From Chitinophagales bacterium (GTDB taxonomy: Bacteria > Bacteroidota > Bacteroidia > Chitinophagales > UBA8649), in assembly GCA_020635995.1 (NCBI GenBank), contig JACJYS010000001.1:310001-374000 (forward strand): a stretch of DNA of 64,000 nucleotides, in the 5' to 3' direction. A program made the position numbers and the translations under genes. Each line of letters starts with the position of its first letter. The stretch's first letter is position 1. The notes under the pieces are model-generated. The model was given only the letters and a program-made list of their open reading frames with translations, did not search any database and was not told the DNA's origin. Positions 19,569 to 28,225 of this stretch are shown here, one piece after another.

Positions 19569-21203
19569 ATGAAAAATCTTTTACTTTCGTCTTTGCTAAT
19601 TTTAAACATTCATTCTGTATTTAGCCAATGCAATACACCCTCTGCTTTAACGTATCTTGACGCTAATAATGTGAGAGCCACACTTTTAAACGGTGGCGAT
19701 TTTTGGTGGGACGGAGTTCAAAGTCCCGGATATGAATTTCCTAAAGTTGACCCTAACTCTGGAATCACACCTATGCATATTCTATTTAGTGGAGCTATTT
19801 GGCTTAGTGCTTTAGATAGTGGTGGCAATTTAAAAACTGCGGCTATGACGTACAGGGGGCAAGGTTTTGATTTTTACCCTGGGCCTATTAATTCAGCTAC
19901 TGGTACAGTGGATAATGCATCATGTAGCTATTTTAATAAATTTTGGACTTTATCAAAAACTGACGTTGATACCCATATTTACAATATAAATTCGGGGTTG
20001 CCTGTTCCATTGTCAAATATAAGTAGTGATATATTATTATGGCCGGCTAAAGGGAATGCACATATTACCACATACAACATAACTGATGATTTAGCTCCTT
20101 TTTTTGACTACAATAACAATGGAATTTATGACCCTGAAAATGGCGATTATCCTTTGATTAAAGGAGACAAATCAATTTTTTGGGTAGTAAACGATATAGG
20201 TGGGTCACACAATAGAACAAATGGAAGTCAAATGGGCGTTGAGGTACAATTTATGGCTTATTCATATACCTTAGATACTTTAATGCTTAATGATGCTACT
20301 CTTTATGATGTGAAAGTTATTAAAAAAACTGCCGGTAGTTTAAATGATTTTTACTTTGGTTTGTTTGTTGACCCAGACGTAGGTAATGCCACAGATGATT
20401 ATGTAGGTTGCGATACCATAAACAATATGGCATTTGCTTATAATGCAAATTTAGTTTCGGGGTTAAATCCTGTAGTTAGTACTGTTTTTTTAAATCAAAA
20501 AATGACTTCTTTCAATCATTTTAATAACACCCCTGGCGGACCTCAATCTGACCCTAATATTGCCCCAGAATTTAGAAATTATATGACAGCAAAATGGAAA
20601 GATGGTAGCCCATTGGTTAGTACTTGTTCTGGTTATGGAGCTGGTTTTCCAACTCACTATATATATTCTGGAAATCCAAGCAGTTCTTCTGAAATATCTG
20701 AATGTTCTTGTGGTAATTCTCCTAATGATATAAGATACGTACAGTGTAGTGGAGATACTACACTAAATTATATGGAAGAATACCAAATTACTTTTGGTGT
20801 TTTTGCTACATTATTAAACAATACTATTTTGTGCCAACCAAATGTTTATAATACCATAATAGACACATTATTTCCCGATATTTTTACTTATTATGAAGAT
20901 TCATTAGCCCAAGGCAATAGGTATATGATAGAGCAAGATACTACGGGAATACTTCAAATAAATACTGAACAAATAAGAATTTATCCAAATCCCGTTAAAG
21001 ATGAATTAACCATTGATTTTAAAAATATTTCTTGTGATAATATAAGAGTTTACAACATTACCGGAGCTATGGTTTATAATTCTTTTAGCAATAAACTAAA
21101 TGGTGTTCAAAATATTAACTTAAAAGATTTAAGTGAAGGAATTTATGTGATAGAATTAACCATTCAGAACCAAAAATATCACTATAAACTTTTGAAAAAA
21201 TAA
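19569..21203 (+). CDS. Secreted protein with a T9SS type A sorting domain
   Basis: A 544-residue protein with signal peptide MKNLLLSSLLILNIHSVFSQ. The mature part is rich in Gly, Asn and aromatic residues, with Cys pairs (SECSCGNSPND, VQCSGD) and Asp/Asn-rich turns such as DYNNNGIYDPENGDYP that look like Ca-binding loops. The C-terminal about 75 residues are a T9SS type A domain: IRIYPNPVKDELTIDF, then ITGAMVYNS, LKDLSEGIYVIEL and YHYKLLKK. It should cross the outer membrane through T9SS and be attached or released. The body was not recognised as an enzyme. It starts a run of four same-strand genes with gaps of 11-13 nt. Confidence 0.85.
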   Translation: MKNLLLSSLLILNIHSVFSQCNTPSALTYLDANNVRATLLNGGDFWWDGVQSPGYEFPKVDPNSGITPMHILFSGAIWLSALDSGGNLKTAAMTYRGQGFDFYPGPINSATGTVDNASCSYFNKFWTLSKTDVDTHIYNINSGLPVPLSNISSDILLWPAKGNAHITTYNITDDLAPFFDYNNNGIYDPENGDYPLIKGDKSIFWVVNDIGGSHNRTNGSQMGVEVQFMAYSYTLDTLMLNDATLYDVKVIKKTAGSLNDFYFGLFVDPDVGNATDDYVGCDTINNMAFAYNANLVSGLNPVVSTVFLNQKMTSFNHFNNTPGGPQSDPNIAPEFRNYMTAKWKDGSPLVSTCSGYGAGFPTHYIYSGNPSSSSEISECSCGNSPNDIRYVQCSGDTTLNYMEEYQITFGVFATLLNNTILCQPNVYNTIIDTLFPDIFTYYEDSLAQGNRYMIEQDTTGILQINTEQIRIYPNPVKDELTIDFKNISCDNIRVYNITGAMVYNSFSNKLNGVQNINLKDLSEGIYVIELTIQNQKYHYKLLKK

Positions 21204-21215
21204 TACCTATTTAAA

Positions 21216-21680
21216 ATGCTACTAAACAATAGTTCAAGGGGGTTGCTAATAGAAAATAACAAAGTACTTTTTGTAGAATATAATATAAAAGGAGAAACCT
21301 ACTTTTCTTTACCGGGAGGAACTTTAGAGGTAGGAGAAAAATTAGAAGAATGTGTTAAAAGAGAGTTTTTAGAAGAAACAGGAATTAATATTGAAGTAGA
21401 ATATTTAATATTACTTAATGAGTTTATAAACCACAATCCCAAAGCGGTGGCTGAATCATGGAAAAATGGTATTCACCAAATAGAAGCGATATTTAAAGTA
21501 AAAAGAAGCAAGCAACAAAAACACTATACTACACCAAAAAGTGATTTTGGAATGCAAGGGTTAAAATGGTTGAGTAAAAAAGAATTAGCAACGGTAACTT
21601 TTTATCCTGAAATGCCTATAGATTGGTTTTTTGCCATTAATGAAAATTCACCTGAAATGTATAAATCTATAAAATATTAA
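21216..21680 (+). CDS. Nudix hydrolase
   Basis: A 154-residue protein with a complete Nudix box, GGTLEVGEKLEECVKREF followed by LEETG, at about 34-56. It matches GX5EX7REUXEEXGU, so the metal-binding glutamates are intact. The N-terminal strand RGLLIENNKVLFVEY and the C-terminal segment GLKWLSKKELATV fit the fold. Nudix enzymes cleave nucleoside diphosphates linked to another moiety; the particular substrate cannot be read from sequence. It is 12 nt behind the T9SS protein gene and 13 nt before a lipoprotein gene. Confidence 0.92.
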   Translation: MLLNNSSRGLLIENNKVLFVEYNIKGETYFSLPGGTLEVGEKLEECVKREFLEETGINIEVEYLILLNEFINHNPKAVAESWKNGIHQIEAIFKVKRSKQQKHYTTPKSDFGMQGLKWLSKKELATVTFYPEMPIDWFFAINENSPEMYKSIKY

Positions 21681-21693
21681 ATTAAAATTTACT

Positions 21694-22053
21694 ATGAAAA
21701 ACATTTTATTACCTATTTGTCTATTACTGCTCGGATTTTCTTGTAAAAAATCAGATTCAATAGAACAAGTTTGCAATGTAAACAATCCTTTAGAAGAAAT
21801 TGAATGGCTTAAAGAAATCAAAGATTATTTTGACCAAGACATGACTCAATTTAGGCAAAGTATAAAACAATACACTTACAATAATGAGTACGTATTTGCT
21901 ATCAATAATTGTACTGGTTGTGCTGATGCTATGATAATGGTTTATGATTGTGATAAAAATGAAGTTTGTCGGTTTGGAGGTATTGCGGGGTTTAATACTT
22001 GTCCAGATTTTGAAACTATGGCTAGTAACGAAATTGTTTTGTATAATCAATAA
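21694..22053 (+). CDS. Small lipoprotein, DUF6970-like
   Basis: A 119-residue predicted lipoprotein: MKNILLPICLLLLGFSC ends in a lipobox Cys17 followed by KK. The rest, NNPLEEIEWLKEIKDYF, then YTYNNEYVFAINNCTGCADA, VYDCDKNEVCRFGGIAG and NTCPDF, matches my memory of the DUF6970 pattern (NPLEELxWL, a CxxC, VYDC, FGGI). Function unknown. Six Cys in the mature chain suggest disulfides in the periplasm or on the surface. Confidence 0.75.
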   Translation: MKNILLPICLLLLGFSCKKSDSIEQVCNVNNPLEEIEWLKEIKDYFDQDMTQFRQSIKQYTYNNEYVFAINNCTGCADAMIMVYDCDKNEVCRFGGIAGFNTCPDFETMASNEIVLYNQ

Positions 22054-22064
22054 TATTTTTTTAA

Positions 22065-22460
22065 TTGATGAAAATATATCCTCCTATAGCAAAAAGAACA
22101 AACAAACAATTATTTGAAGTTATTGAATCAAAAGAAGATTGGATTCCGGAAGTAGTTATTTTAGCTGAGAAAGAATTAGTAAAAAGAGGTTATTCAATTG
22201 AAAATCAAGAAAATAGAAGATTAAGTAAAATTAAAATGAATAAACGTTCTTCTAATATTAAAGCTAATACAGTTTTTACAACAAAAGAAAAAATAATGAT
22301 AATAATATTTAGTCCTTTACTATTTATATTCCTAAAAGATCTAAGTTTATTATATATTGGTGATGGATATAAAAAGAAAAACAAACAAAGTCTTTTTTAT
22401 TCATTTATTGGCTTTTTATTTTGGGGATTAATTCTATATATTAGTATTTCCCTATCTTAA
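22065..22460 (+). CDS. Hypothetical protein with two C-terminal membrane helices
   Basis: A 131-residue protein, not recognised. The N-terminal 70 residues are soluble and basic (VIESKEDWIPEVVILAEKEL, a helical segment, then a basic stretch). Two hydrophobic segments follow: IMIIIFSPLLFIFL and SLFYSFIGFLFWGLILYI. It is the last gene of the run from 19569 and overlaps by 4 bp, tail to tail, the hydrolase on the other strand. Confidence 0.7.
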   Translation: MMKIYPPIAKRTNKQLFEVIESKEDWIPEVVILAEKELVKRGYSIENQENRRLSKIKMNKRSSNIKANTVFTTKEKIMIIIFSPLLFIFLKDLSLLYIGDGYKKKNKQSLFYSFIGFLFWGLILYISISLS

Positions 22461-23293
22461 GAAAGATTATATAACCACCCCAAACTAATTTTTACCACTT
22501 CCCCTAAATCTTTAGGTAAATGATTATCCGCGTAAGGATGCTTAGCACCAAAAACATGATTGGCATTTTCTATTAAATGTAATTCTGCTTTAGCGTTCCA
22601 ATTTTTCAATCTTTGTGCATGGCTAAAACCCACTGCTTCATCTGCCGTGCCGTGTATTATAAGCTGTGGTTTATTTAGTTTTTTAACTGCGTTTTCTATA
22701 TCCAGTTTTGCTTTATTGTTTTCATAATCTTCATAAAACTGAAAGCCAATTTTCATATCCTGTTTGGTACGTCCGTTATAAAAATTTTTATAGCCTTGTT
22801 CTTTCCAATTTTGTATGTTTTCTGCTGTTCCAAATCTATTAAAATCACAAATAGAAGCCCATGTTATCACTTTATCTATTCGCCTATCTTCAAAAGCACT
22901 TTGCAAAGCAATACCGCCTCCTCGGCTATGCCCTATTATTGAAATATCCTTAACATTTATATCGTTCCAAAACTTATCTTTTTCTATCCAGTTTAAAACA
23001 GTTTTTACATTATCCAGCTCCTTAGTATAATTATTTTGAGCAAATAAATCTAAGCGAGTAAACTCTTGAAAATTATCTTGCCCAATTCCATTATGAGAAA
23101 AATTAAACTTAACAAAAATATAACCTTCCTCTGCAAATTTTTGAGCTACCAAATGCCAAGCTCCCCAATCTTTAAATCCTTTAAACCCATGTAAAAACAG
23201 GAGTAATTTTCCTTTGTTTTGCTCTTTGAAATATACATCTGCACGTATATTGTTTTGCAAATAAGGTACAACTATATTTTTCTCAATTTTCAT
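22457..23293 (-). CDS. Alpha/beta hydrolase (dienelactone hydrolase/esterase type)
   Basis: A 278-residue cytosolic-looking alpha/beta hydrolase. The oxyanion region is LLLFLHGFKGFKDW (31-44) and the nucleophile elbow is GHSRGGG with Ser123. Likely acid and base are Asp218 in HGTADEAV and His246 in ENANHVFG, completing a triad. Substrate unclear: carboxylester or thioester. The 3' end (22470-22604) has been copied to 19303-19437. The gene is divergent from the polyprenyl synthase gene across an 84-bp gap that holds both promoters. Confidence 0.88.
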   Translation of the reverse strand: MKIEKNIVVPYLQNNIRADVYFKEQNKGKLLLFLHGFKGFKDWGAWHLVAQKFAEEGYIFVKFNFSHNGIGQDNFQEFTRLDLFAQNNYTKELDNVKTVLNWIEKDKFWNDINVKDISIIGHSRGGGIALQSAFEDRRIDKVITWASICDFNRFGTAENIQNWKEQGYKNFYNGRTKQDMKIGFQFYEDYENNKAKLDIENAVKKLNKPQLIIHGTADEAVGFSHAQRLKNWNAKAELHLIENANHVFGAKHPYADNHLPKDLGEVVKISLGWLYNLS

Positions 23294-23377
23294 ATACCGT
23301 CTATTTTGAAATCTAATATCTGCATATCTATTAAATAATCATACTAAATTCCGTACTTTCGCATCATAAATAAAACA

Positions 23378-24352
23378 ATGGCTTCAACGCTACAAGACAT
23401 TAAAGAACCAATAGAGCAAGAGCTGGACGAGTTTGAAATTCGTTTTAAGCAAGCTATGAAAAGCAATGTAGCTTTGTTAGATAAAGTTACGGGCTATATT
23501 GTAAAAAGAAAAGGCAAACAGGTGCGACCTATGTTTGTTTTTTTATCGGCAAAAATGTGCGGTTCTGTTACTGATGCTACTTACGATGGAGCCTCTTTGG
23601 TAGAGCTTTTGCACACCGCCACTTTAGTGCACGATGATGTAGTAGATGATTCTATAGAACGCAGAGGTTTTTTTTCTATAAATGCGTTGTGGAAAAATAA
23701 AATTGCCGTATTAGTTGGCGATTATTTGCTTGCCAAGGGCTTAACCTTAGCTTTAGATAATGACCATTTTTTATTACTTAAAATTTTAGCTAATTCGGTA
23801 AAAGAAATGAGCGAGGGCGAGTTATTGCAAATGGAAAAAGCCCGAAATTTGGACATTAAAGAAGATATTTATTTTGAAATCATAAAAAAGAAAACAGCCT
23901 CTTTAATAGCTTCGGCATGTGCTATAGGTGCCGCCAGTGCCACTAAAGATAGTACGCTTGTAGAAAAAATGAGATTATTAGGCGAAACTATAGGAATAGC
24001 TTTTCAAATTAAAGACGATTTATTTGACTATGGCGAAGCAGAAATAGGGAAACCAAGAGGTATAGATATTAAGGAAAGAAAAATGACTTTGCCTTTAATT
24101 TATGCTTTAAATAATGCCGAAAAAAAAGATAAAAAACGAATAATAAACATAGTAAAAAATCAAAACGAAAACACTAAAAAAGTACGTGAAGTTATAGATT
24201 TTGTAAAAGCGAGTAACGGCATAGAATATACCAAACAAAAAATGTACGAATACAGAGATAAAGCTATAGAGATTTTGAACTCTTTTGCAGATAGCGAATC
24301 TAAAAAGAGCTTAACACTTTTGCTTAACTATACTATAGAACGTAATTTTTAA
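23378..24352 (+). CDS. Polyprenyl diphosphate synthase
   Basis: A 324-residue trans-isoprenyl diphosphate synthase. The first aspartate-rich motif, LVHDDVVDDSIERRG, has DDVVDD at 86-91, and the second, FQIKDDLFDYGE, lies near 207-218. GKQVRPMFVF at 46-55 is the substrate-binding segment. It condenses IPP onto allylic diphosphates, probably supplying the menaquinone side chain (IspB/octaprenyl-like). Chain length cannot be decided with confidence, so no symbol is given. The metB gene follows 22 nt later and may be co-transcribed. A near-consensus box TACTTTCG lies about 22 nt upstream of the ATG. Confidence 0.92.
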   Translation: MASTLQDIKEPIEQELDEFEIRFKQAMKSNVALLDKVTGYIVKRKGKQVRPMFVFLSAKMCGSVTDATYDGASLVELLHTATLVHDDVVDDSIERRGFFSINALWKNKIAVLVGDYLLAKGLTLALDNDHFLLLKILANSVKEMSEGELLQMEKARNLDIKEDIYFEIIKKKTASLIASACAIGAASATKDSTLVEKMRLLGETIGIAFQIKDDLFDYGEAEIGKPRGIDIKERKMTLPLIYALNNAEKKDKKRIINIVKNQNENTKKVREVIDFVKASNGIEYTKQKMYEYRDKAIEILNSFADSESKKSLTLLLNYTIERNF

Positions 24353-24374
24353 ATAAATTAAACAAAGAATAAAC

Positions 24375-25514
24375 ATGAAATTTGGAACAAAAACAATTCA
24401 CGCAGGCGTAGAACCGGATAGTGCTACCGGTGCCATTATGACACCTATTTATCAAACCTCTACCTATGTACAGGAAGGAATAGGGCAGCATAAGGGTTAT
24501 GAATACAGCAGAACGGGAAACCCAACAAGAGCCGCTTTAGAAAAAAGTATAGCTGCTTTAGAAAATGGGAAATTTGGTGCTTGTTTTGCCAGTGGTTTGG
24601 CTGCTATGGATTGTGTGCTTAAAATGTTAAATCCGGGCGATGAAGTTATTTCTACCAATGATTTATATGGTGGTTCTTATAGAATTTTTACTACTATTTT
24701 TGAAAAATATGGTATTAAATTCCACTTTGTAAACATGACTGATGTTGCCAATATTGAAAACCAAATTAACAACAATACAAAACTAATTTGGATAGAAACG
24801 CCCACCAACCCTATGATGAATATTATAGACATTGAAGCGGTTTCTAATATAGCAAAAAAACACGGAGTAAAAGTGGCTGTTGATAATACATTTGCCACAC
24901 CGTACCTTCAAACCCCATTAGATTTAGGAGCAGACATTATAGTACACTCTGTTACAAAATATTTGGGTGGACACAGCGATGTGGTAATGGGTGCTATGGT
25001 GGTAAACGATGAAAATTTAGCCAAAGAGATGTATCGCATACAAAATTCAAGTGGTGCGGTATGTGGTCCTTTTGATTCTTTTTTAACACTAAGAGGTATT
25101 AAAACCTTGCATTTGCGTATGCAACGCCATTGTGAAAATGGCGAAAAAATAGCACGGTTTTTAGTAACACATCCCAAAGTAGATAAAGTATATTGGCCGG
25201 GGTTTGAAACACACCCAAATCATGCTATTGCCAAAAAACAAATGCGTGGGTTTGGCGGTATGGTTTCTTTTTCTCTAAAAGGGAATAAATTAGAAGATGC
25301 TAAAAAAATTGTTTCATCAACACACTTATTTTCATTGGCAGAAAGTTTAGGCGGAGTAGAAAGCCTAATAGGACACCCCGCCACCATGACGCACGCAGCT
25401 ATTCCTTATGAAAAACGCCAAGAAAGTGGTGTGGTAGATTCTCTTATACGCTTAAGTGTGGGCTTAGAAGATGCCGATGACTTAATAGCCGATTTGAAAC
25501 AGGCATTGGGATAA
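24375..25514 (+). CDS. metB: Cystathionine gamma-synthase-type PLP enzyme
   Basis: A 379-residue Cys/Met-metabolism PLP-dependent enzyme of the gamma family. The pyridoxal lysine is K195 in SVTKYLGGHSD. Phosphate and substrate contacts are visible in YSRTGNPT (44-51), FASGLAA (71-77) and DNTFATP (170-176). The C-terminal LAESLGGVESLIGHPATMTH segment is typical. It catalyses replacement of an acylated homoserine by cysteine to make cystathionine. A cystathionine gamma-lyase function is a close alternative for this family in Bacteroidota. Confidence 0.85.
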   Translation: MKFGTKTIHAGVEPDSATGAIMTPIYQTSTYVQEGIGQHKGYEYSRTGNPTRAALEKSIAALENGKFGACFASGLAAMDCVLKMLNPGDEVISTNDLYGGSYRIFTTIFEKYGIKFHFVNMTDVANIENQINNNTKLIWIETPTNPMMNIIDIEAVSNIAKKHGVKVAVDNTFATPYLQTPLDLGADIIVHSVTKYLGGHSDVVMGAMVVNDENLAKEMYRIQNSSGAVCGPFDSFLTLRGIKTLHLRMQRHCENGEKIARFLVTHPKVDKVYWPGFETHPNHAIAKKQMRGFGGMVSFSLKGNKLEDAKKIVSSTHLFSLAESLGGVESLIGHPATMTHAAIPYEKRQESGVVDSLIRLSVGLEDADDLIADLKQALG

Positions 25515-25625
25515 ATTTTCAATAAAATAATTTTCCTAAACTGATAGGTTTAAAGTAAAGCAGATAGACAAATAAGATGTTTGGATATCCATGCGGTATT
25601 GCTCTAACATCATTTACCATTGTAA

Positions 25626-25655
25626 AATCTCAAATAGTTTTGATTATTTGAGATT
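25626..25655 (-). terminator. Hairpin between convergent genes
   Basis: A perfect 11-bp stem (aatctcaaata / tatttgagatt) with an 8-nt loop lies 11 nt past the stop of the arginase-family gene. On the minus strand it is followed by TTTTA, so it serves mainly that gene; it may also stop readthrough from metB. Confidence 0.7.
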
Positions 25656-25666
25656 GATAATTGATA

Positions 25667-26827
25667 TTAATTTAACATTCTAAACACTTTCATCCAGTTG
25701 TCTGGAAGTTCATCTTCCATGGCGTTTTCATAATCTTGATAGCTACAAGGTAAGTATTTTACCACGCCATCTTCTTTAGTGGGAATTTCCATCCACCATT
25801 TCCCGCTGTAATTGCTTTTCCAAAAAACCAATTCATAGCTTGTGCTTTCTTGTTTTACAAAAAACTTAGTAAACTCTTTATTGCTTTCTGCCGGATAATC
25901 GTGCGATTTTCTGTTAGTATAGCCTTCTATAAAATACCAAATCATTTGGCTTATTTGCTTTGCCGACTGATTATTACTATCAAAAAGCGGATTAAACTCA
26001 TAAATACCAAAAGAATGTAGCTTATTGCTAAAGCCTGCAAAACGAGATAGTTGACAAGCTTCTACGCCCGTAAGTCCATTGGGAGAGGCTTTATCGTTAG
26101 CTGGGGAATCGGCACTTTTAACAGCCGATAAATCAAAGCTCATTAAATCGGCATTGCGTATTATTGGCTCTATTTCAAATATATTTTGCTGCAATTGTCC
26201 TACTCGTCTTGATTCAAAAATTAAAGCCTCAATTTTATCAATATTTTGAGGAGAATTGTAATACAACTGCTGTCCTAAATGACTTAGTGTAAATAAAAAA
26301 TTGGGCGTAGAAGTAACTATGTGGTATAAATGCGATGAGGAATTTAACTCTTCGGTACTATTAAAATCTATTACGGCATCTACCACCACCACGTCTATAT
26401 CATATCTGCTATTTTTAAAAGATTTGTATTGACTATAAAACATTTCGTGGCTACCACCAATTACTACAACGGTCAATCCTTTTTCGTTCAAATCTTGAAG
26501 TACCTGCTCTAATGCCACATGAGAATCTTTCTTTGTTTTTCCCATTTTTACATTGCCTATGTCTAAAATTTTAGGTGTTTCAAAATGACTGTATAATTGA
26601 TAAAACTCTTTTCTTACATTATTCAAACCCATTCTCATGGTTGCTTCATCTACAGAAGCATCTCTATTCTCTAATACACCCAGCAAAACCATATTAAAAT
26701 TATCTTCATTTTCAATATGGTTATTGGTGTTAATATAAATTTTACTACCCAACTGATTTTGGTCTAATTTATCTATTGATAAATCTATTTTGCTTACATC
26801 AACAGGCTCTATAAAATCAAAAATCAT
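25667..26827 (-). CDS. Arginase/ureohydrolase-fold protein with altered metal site
   Basis: A 386-residue ureohydrolase-superfamily protein of the kind annotated as formimidoylglutamase or arginase in Bacteroidota. Canonical manganese motifs are eroded: GGDHS reads GGSHE (124-128), DAHxD reads DAVID (150-154), and SFDxDxxDP reads SFDLSAVK (230-237). Only some aspartate or histidine ligands remain. The conserved tail DSPANDKASPNGLTGVEA and GIYEFNPLFDSNNQSAKQI match that subfamily as I recall it. Catalysis is therefore doubtful or uses a different metal arrangement. It may be a non-enzymatic or regulatory relative. The gene stands alone with its own terminator and is divergent from the dehydrogenase gene. 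Confidence 0.8.
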   Translation of the reverse strand: MIFDFIEPVDVSKIDLSIDKLDQNQLGSKIYINTNNHIENEDNFNMVLLGVLENRDASVDEATMRMGLNNVRKEFYQLYSHFETPKILDIGNVKMGKTKKDSHVALEQVLQDLNEKGLTVVVIGGSHEMFYSQYKSFKNSRYDIDVVVVDAVIDFNSTEELNSSSHLYHIVTSTPNFLFTLSHLGQQLYYNSPQNIDKIEALIFESRRVGQLQQNIFEIEPIIRNADLMSFDLSAVKSADSPANDKASPNGLTGVEACQLSRFAGFSNKLHSFGIYEFNPLFDSNNQSAKQISQMIWYFIEGYTNRKSHDYPAESNKEFTKFFVKQESTSYELVFWKSNYSGKWWMEIPTKEDGVVKYLPCSYQDYENAMEDELPDNWMKVFRMLN

Positions 26828-26954
26828 AGTAACAATTTAGGCAATAAAGGTAAAAAAGTTAATACAGTAAAGTGAAAGTATATTTTAAAAGTTATCTTTT
26901 TAAATAGTGGAAAGTAGATTAAAAAAGACAGTAGTGTTTTATCATATAATGTTG

Positions 26955-26962
26955 TAAATTTG
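26955..26962 (+). promoter_or_regulatory. -7 box of the dehydrogenase-nhaD pair
   Basis: TAAATTTG is an exact TAnnTTTG match, 28 nt upstream of the dehydrogenase ATG at 26990. No clear -33 TTG was seen. Confidence 0.45.
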
Positions 26963-26989
26963 CCCACTCAAACCAACAATTAGATAATT

Positions 26990-28219
26990 ATGGACTCTTT
27001 ACTTCAAAAATATAAAGACAAAAAACCTCAAATAGTATTTGAATGGAACGACCCCGAAACTGATGCAGAAGGGTGGGTAGTTATTAACTCGTTAAGAGGC
27101 GGAGCCGCTGGTGGTGGCACGCGTATGAGGCTTGGGTTAGATAGAGGAGAAGTAGAATCTTTAGCTAAAGTAATGGAAATTAAATTTACCGTTTCCGGTC
27201 CTTCTATTGGCGGAGCAAAATCAGGAATTAATTTTGATCCCAATGACCCACGCAAAAATGAAGTGTTAGAGCGTTGGTTTGCCGCAGTTATTCCCATACT
27301 TAAAAACTATTACGGCACCGGTGGCGATTTGAATGTAGATGAAGTAAAAGATGTTATTCCTATTACAGAAGATTATGGTTTGTGGCATCCGCAAGAAGGT
27401 GTAGTAAATGGACATTTTGGCACCAATGAAGCCCAAAAAATACACAGAATTGGTCAACTAAGACAAGGTGTTTCTAAAAAAGTAGAAGACCCAAAATATA
27501 CGCCCGATTTAAACCAAAACTTTGTAATTGCCGATTTAATAACAGGCTGGGGCGTTTCAGAATCGGTAAAACACTACTACAAAATATGGAAAAATGAAAG
27601 TTTAAAAGACAAAAAAGTAGTAGTGCAAGGTTGGGGAAATGTGGCAGGAACTGCGGGATATTATTTAGCAAAAAATGGAGCTAAAATAATAGGAATAATA
27701 GATAAAGATGGTGGTTTAATAAATGAAAAAGGCTATTCTTTTGATGAAATAACTACGCTTTTAAAAGAAAGAGACGGCAATAAATTATACGCTTCAAATA
27801 TGCTTAGTTTTGAAGAAGTAAACGATAAAATTTGGGATTTAAGTTGCGATATATTTATTCCTGCGGCAGCATCAAAATTGGTAACACACAATCAGATAAA
27901 AAGATTAATAGACAAAGGCTGTAGCGTAGTAAGCAGTGGTGCAAACGTACCTTTTAAAGATGCCGATATTTTCTTTGGAGATACGGCAAAATTTGCAGAT
28001 GATAATTTAGCTTTAATTCCCGATTTTATAGCTAACTGTGGTATGGCAAGAACTTTTGCTTATTTAATGGAAGAAAAAATTGAAATTTCTGACGAAGCTA
28101 TTTTTAATGATGTTTCAAACTGTATAGAAAAAGCCCTAAAAGAAGTAAATAAAATAAACAATAACGATAAAAATATAGCAAAAGCAGCATTGCAAATAGC
28201 TATCAAAAAACTTATATAA
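26990..28219 (+). CDS. Glu/Leu/Phe/Val dehydrogenase
   Basis: A 409-residue amino-acid dehydrogenase. The N-terminal domain has RGGAAGGGTRMR (36-47) and the active-site SIGGAKSGI with K77. The Rossmann half starts at about 208 with VVVQGWGNVAGTAGYYLA. LIPDFIANCGMARTFAYLME near the C-terminus is the usual dimer/active-site closing segment. It oxidatively deaminates glutamate or a branched-chain amino acid with NAD(P). The substrate is not decided by the visible residues, so no gene symbol. It is 6 nt ahead of nhaD, so very likely one operon. Confidence 0.9.
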   Translation: MDSLLQKYKDKKPQIVFEWNDPETDAEGWVVINSLRGGAAGGGTRMRLGLDRGEVESLAKVMEIKFTVSGPSIGGAKSGINFDPNDPRKNEVLERWFAAVIPILKNYYGTGGDLNVDEVKDVIPITEDYGLWHPQEGVVNGHFGTNEAQKIHRIGQLRQGVSKKVEDPKYTPDLNQNFVIADLITGWGVSESVKHYYKIWKNESLKDKKVVVQGWGNVAGTAGYYLAKNGAKIIGIIDKDGGLINEKGYSFDEITTLLKERDGNKLYASNMLSFEEVNDKIWDLSCDIFIPAAASKLVTHNQIKRLIDKGCSVVSSGANVPFKDADIFFGDTAKFADDNLALIPDFIANCGMARTFAYLMEEKIEISDEAIFNDVSNCIEKALKEVNKINNNDKNIAKAALQIAIKKLI

Positions 28220-28225
28220 CTTTCA

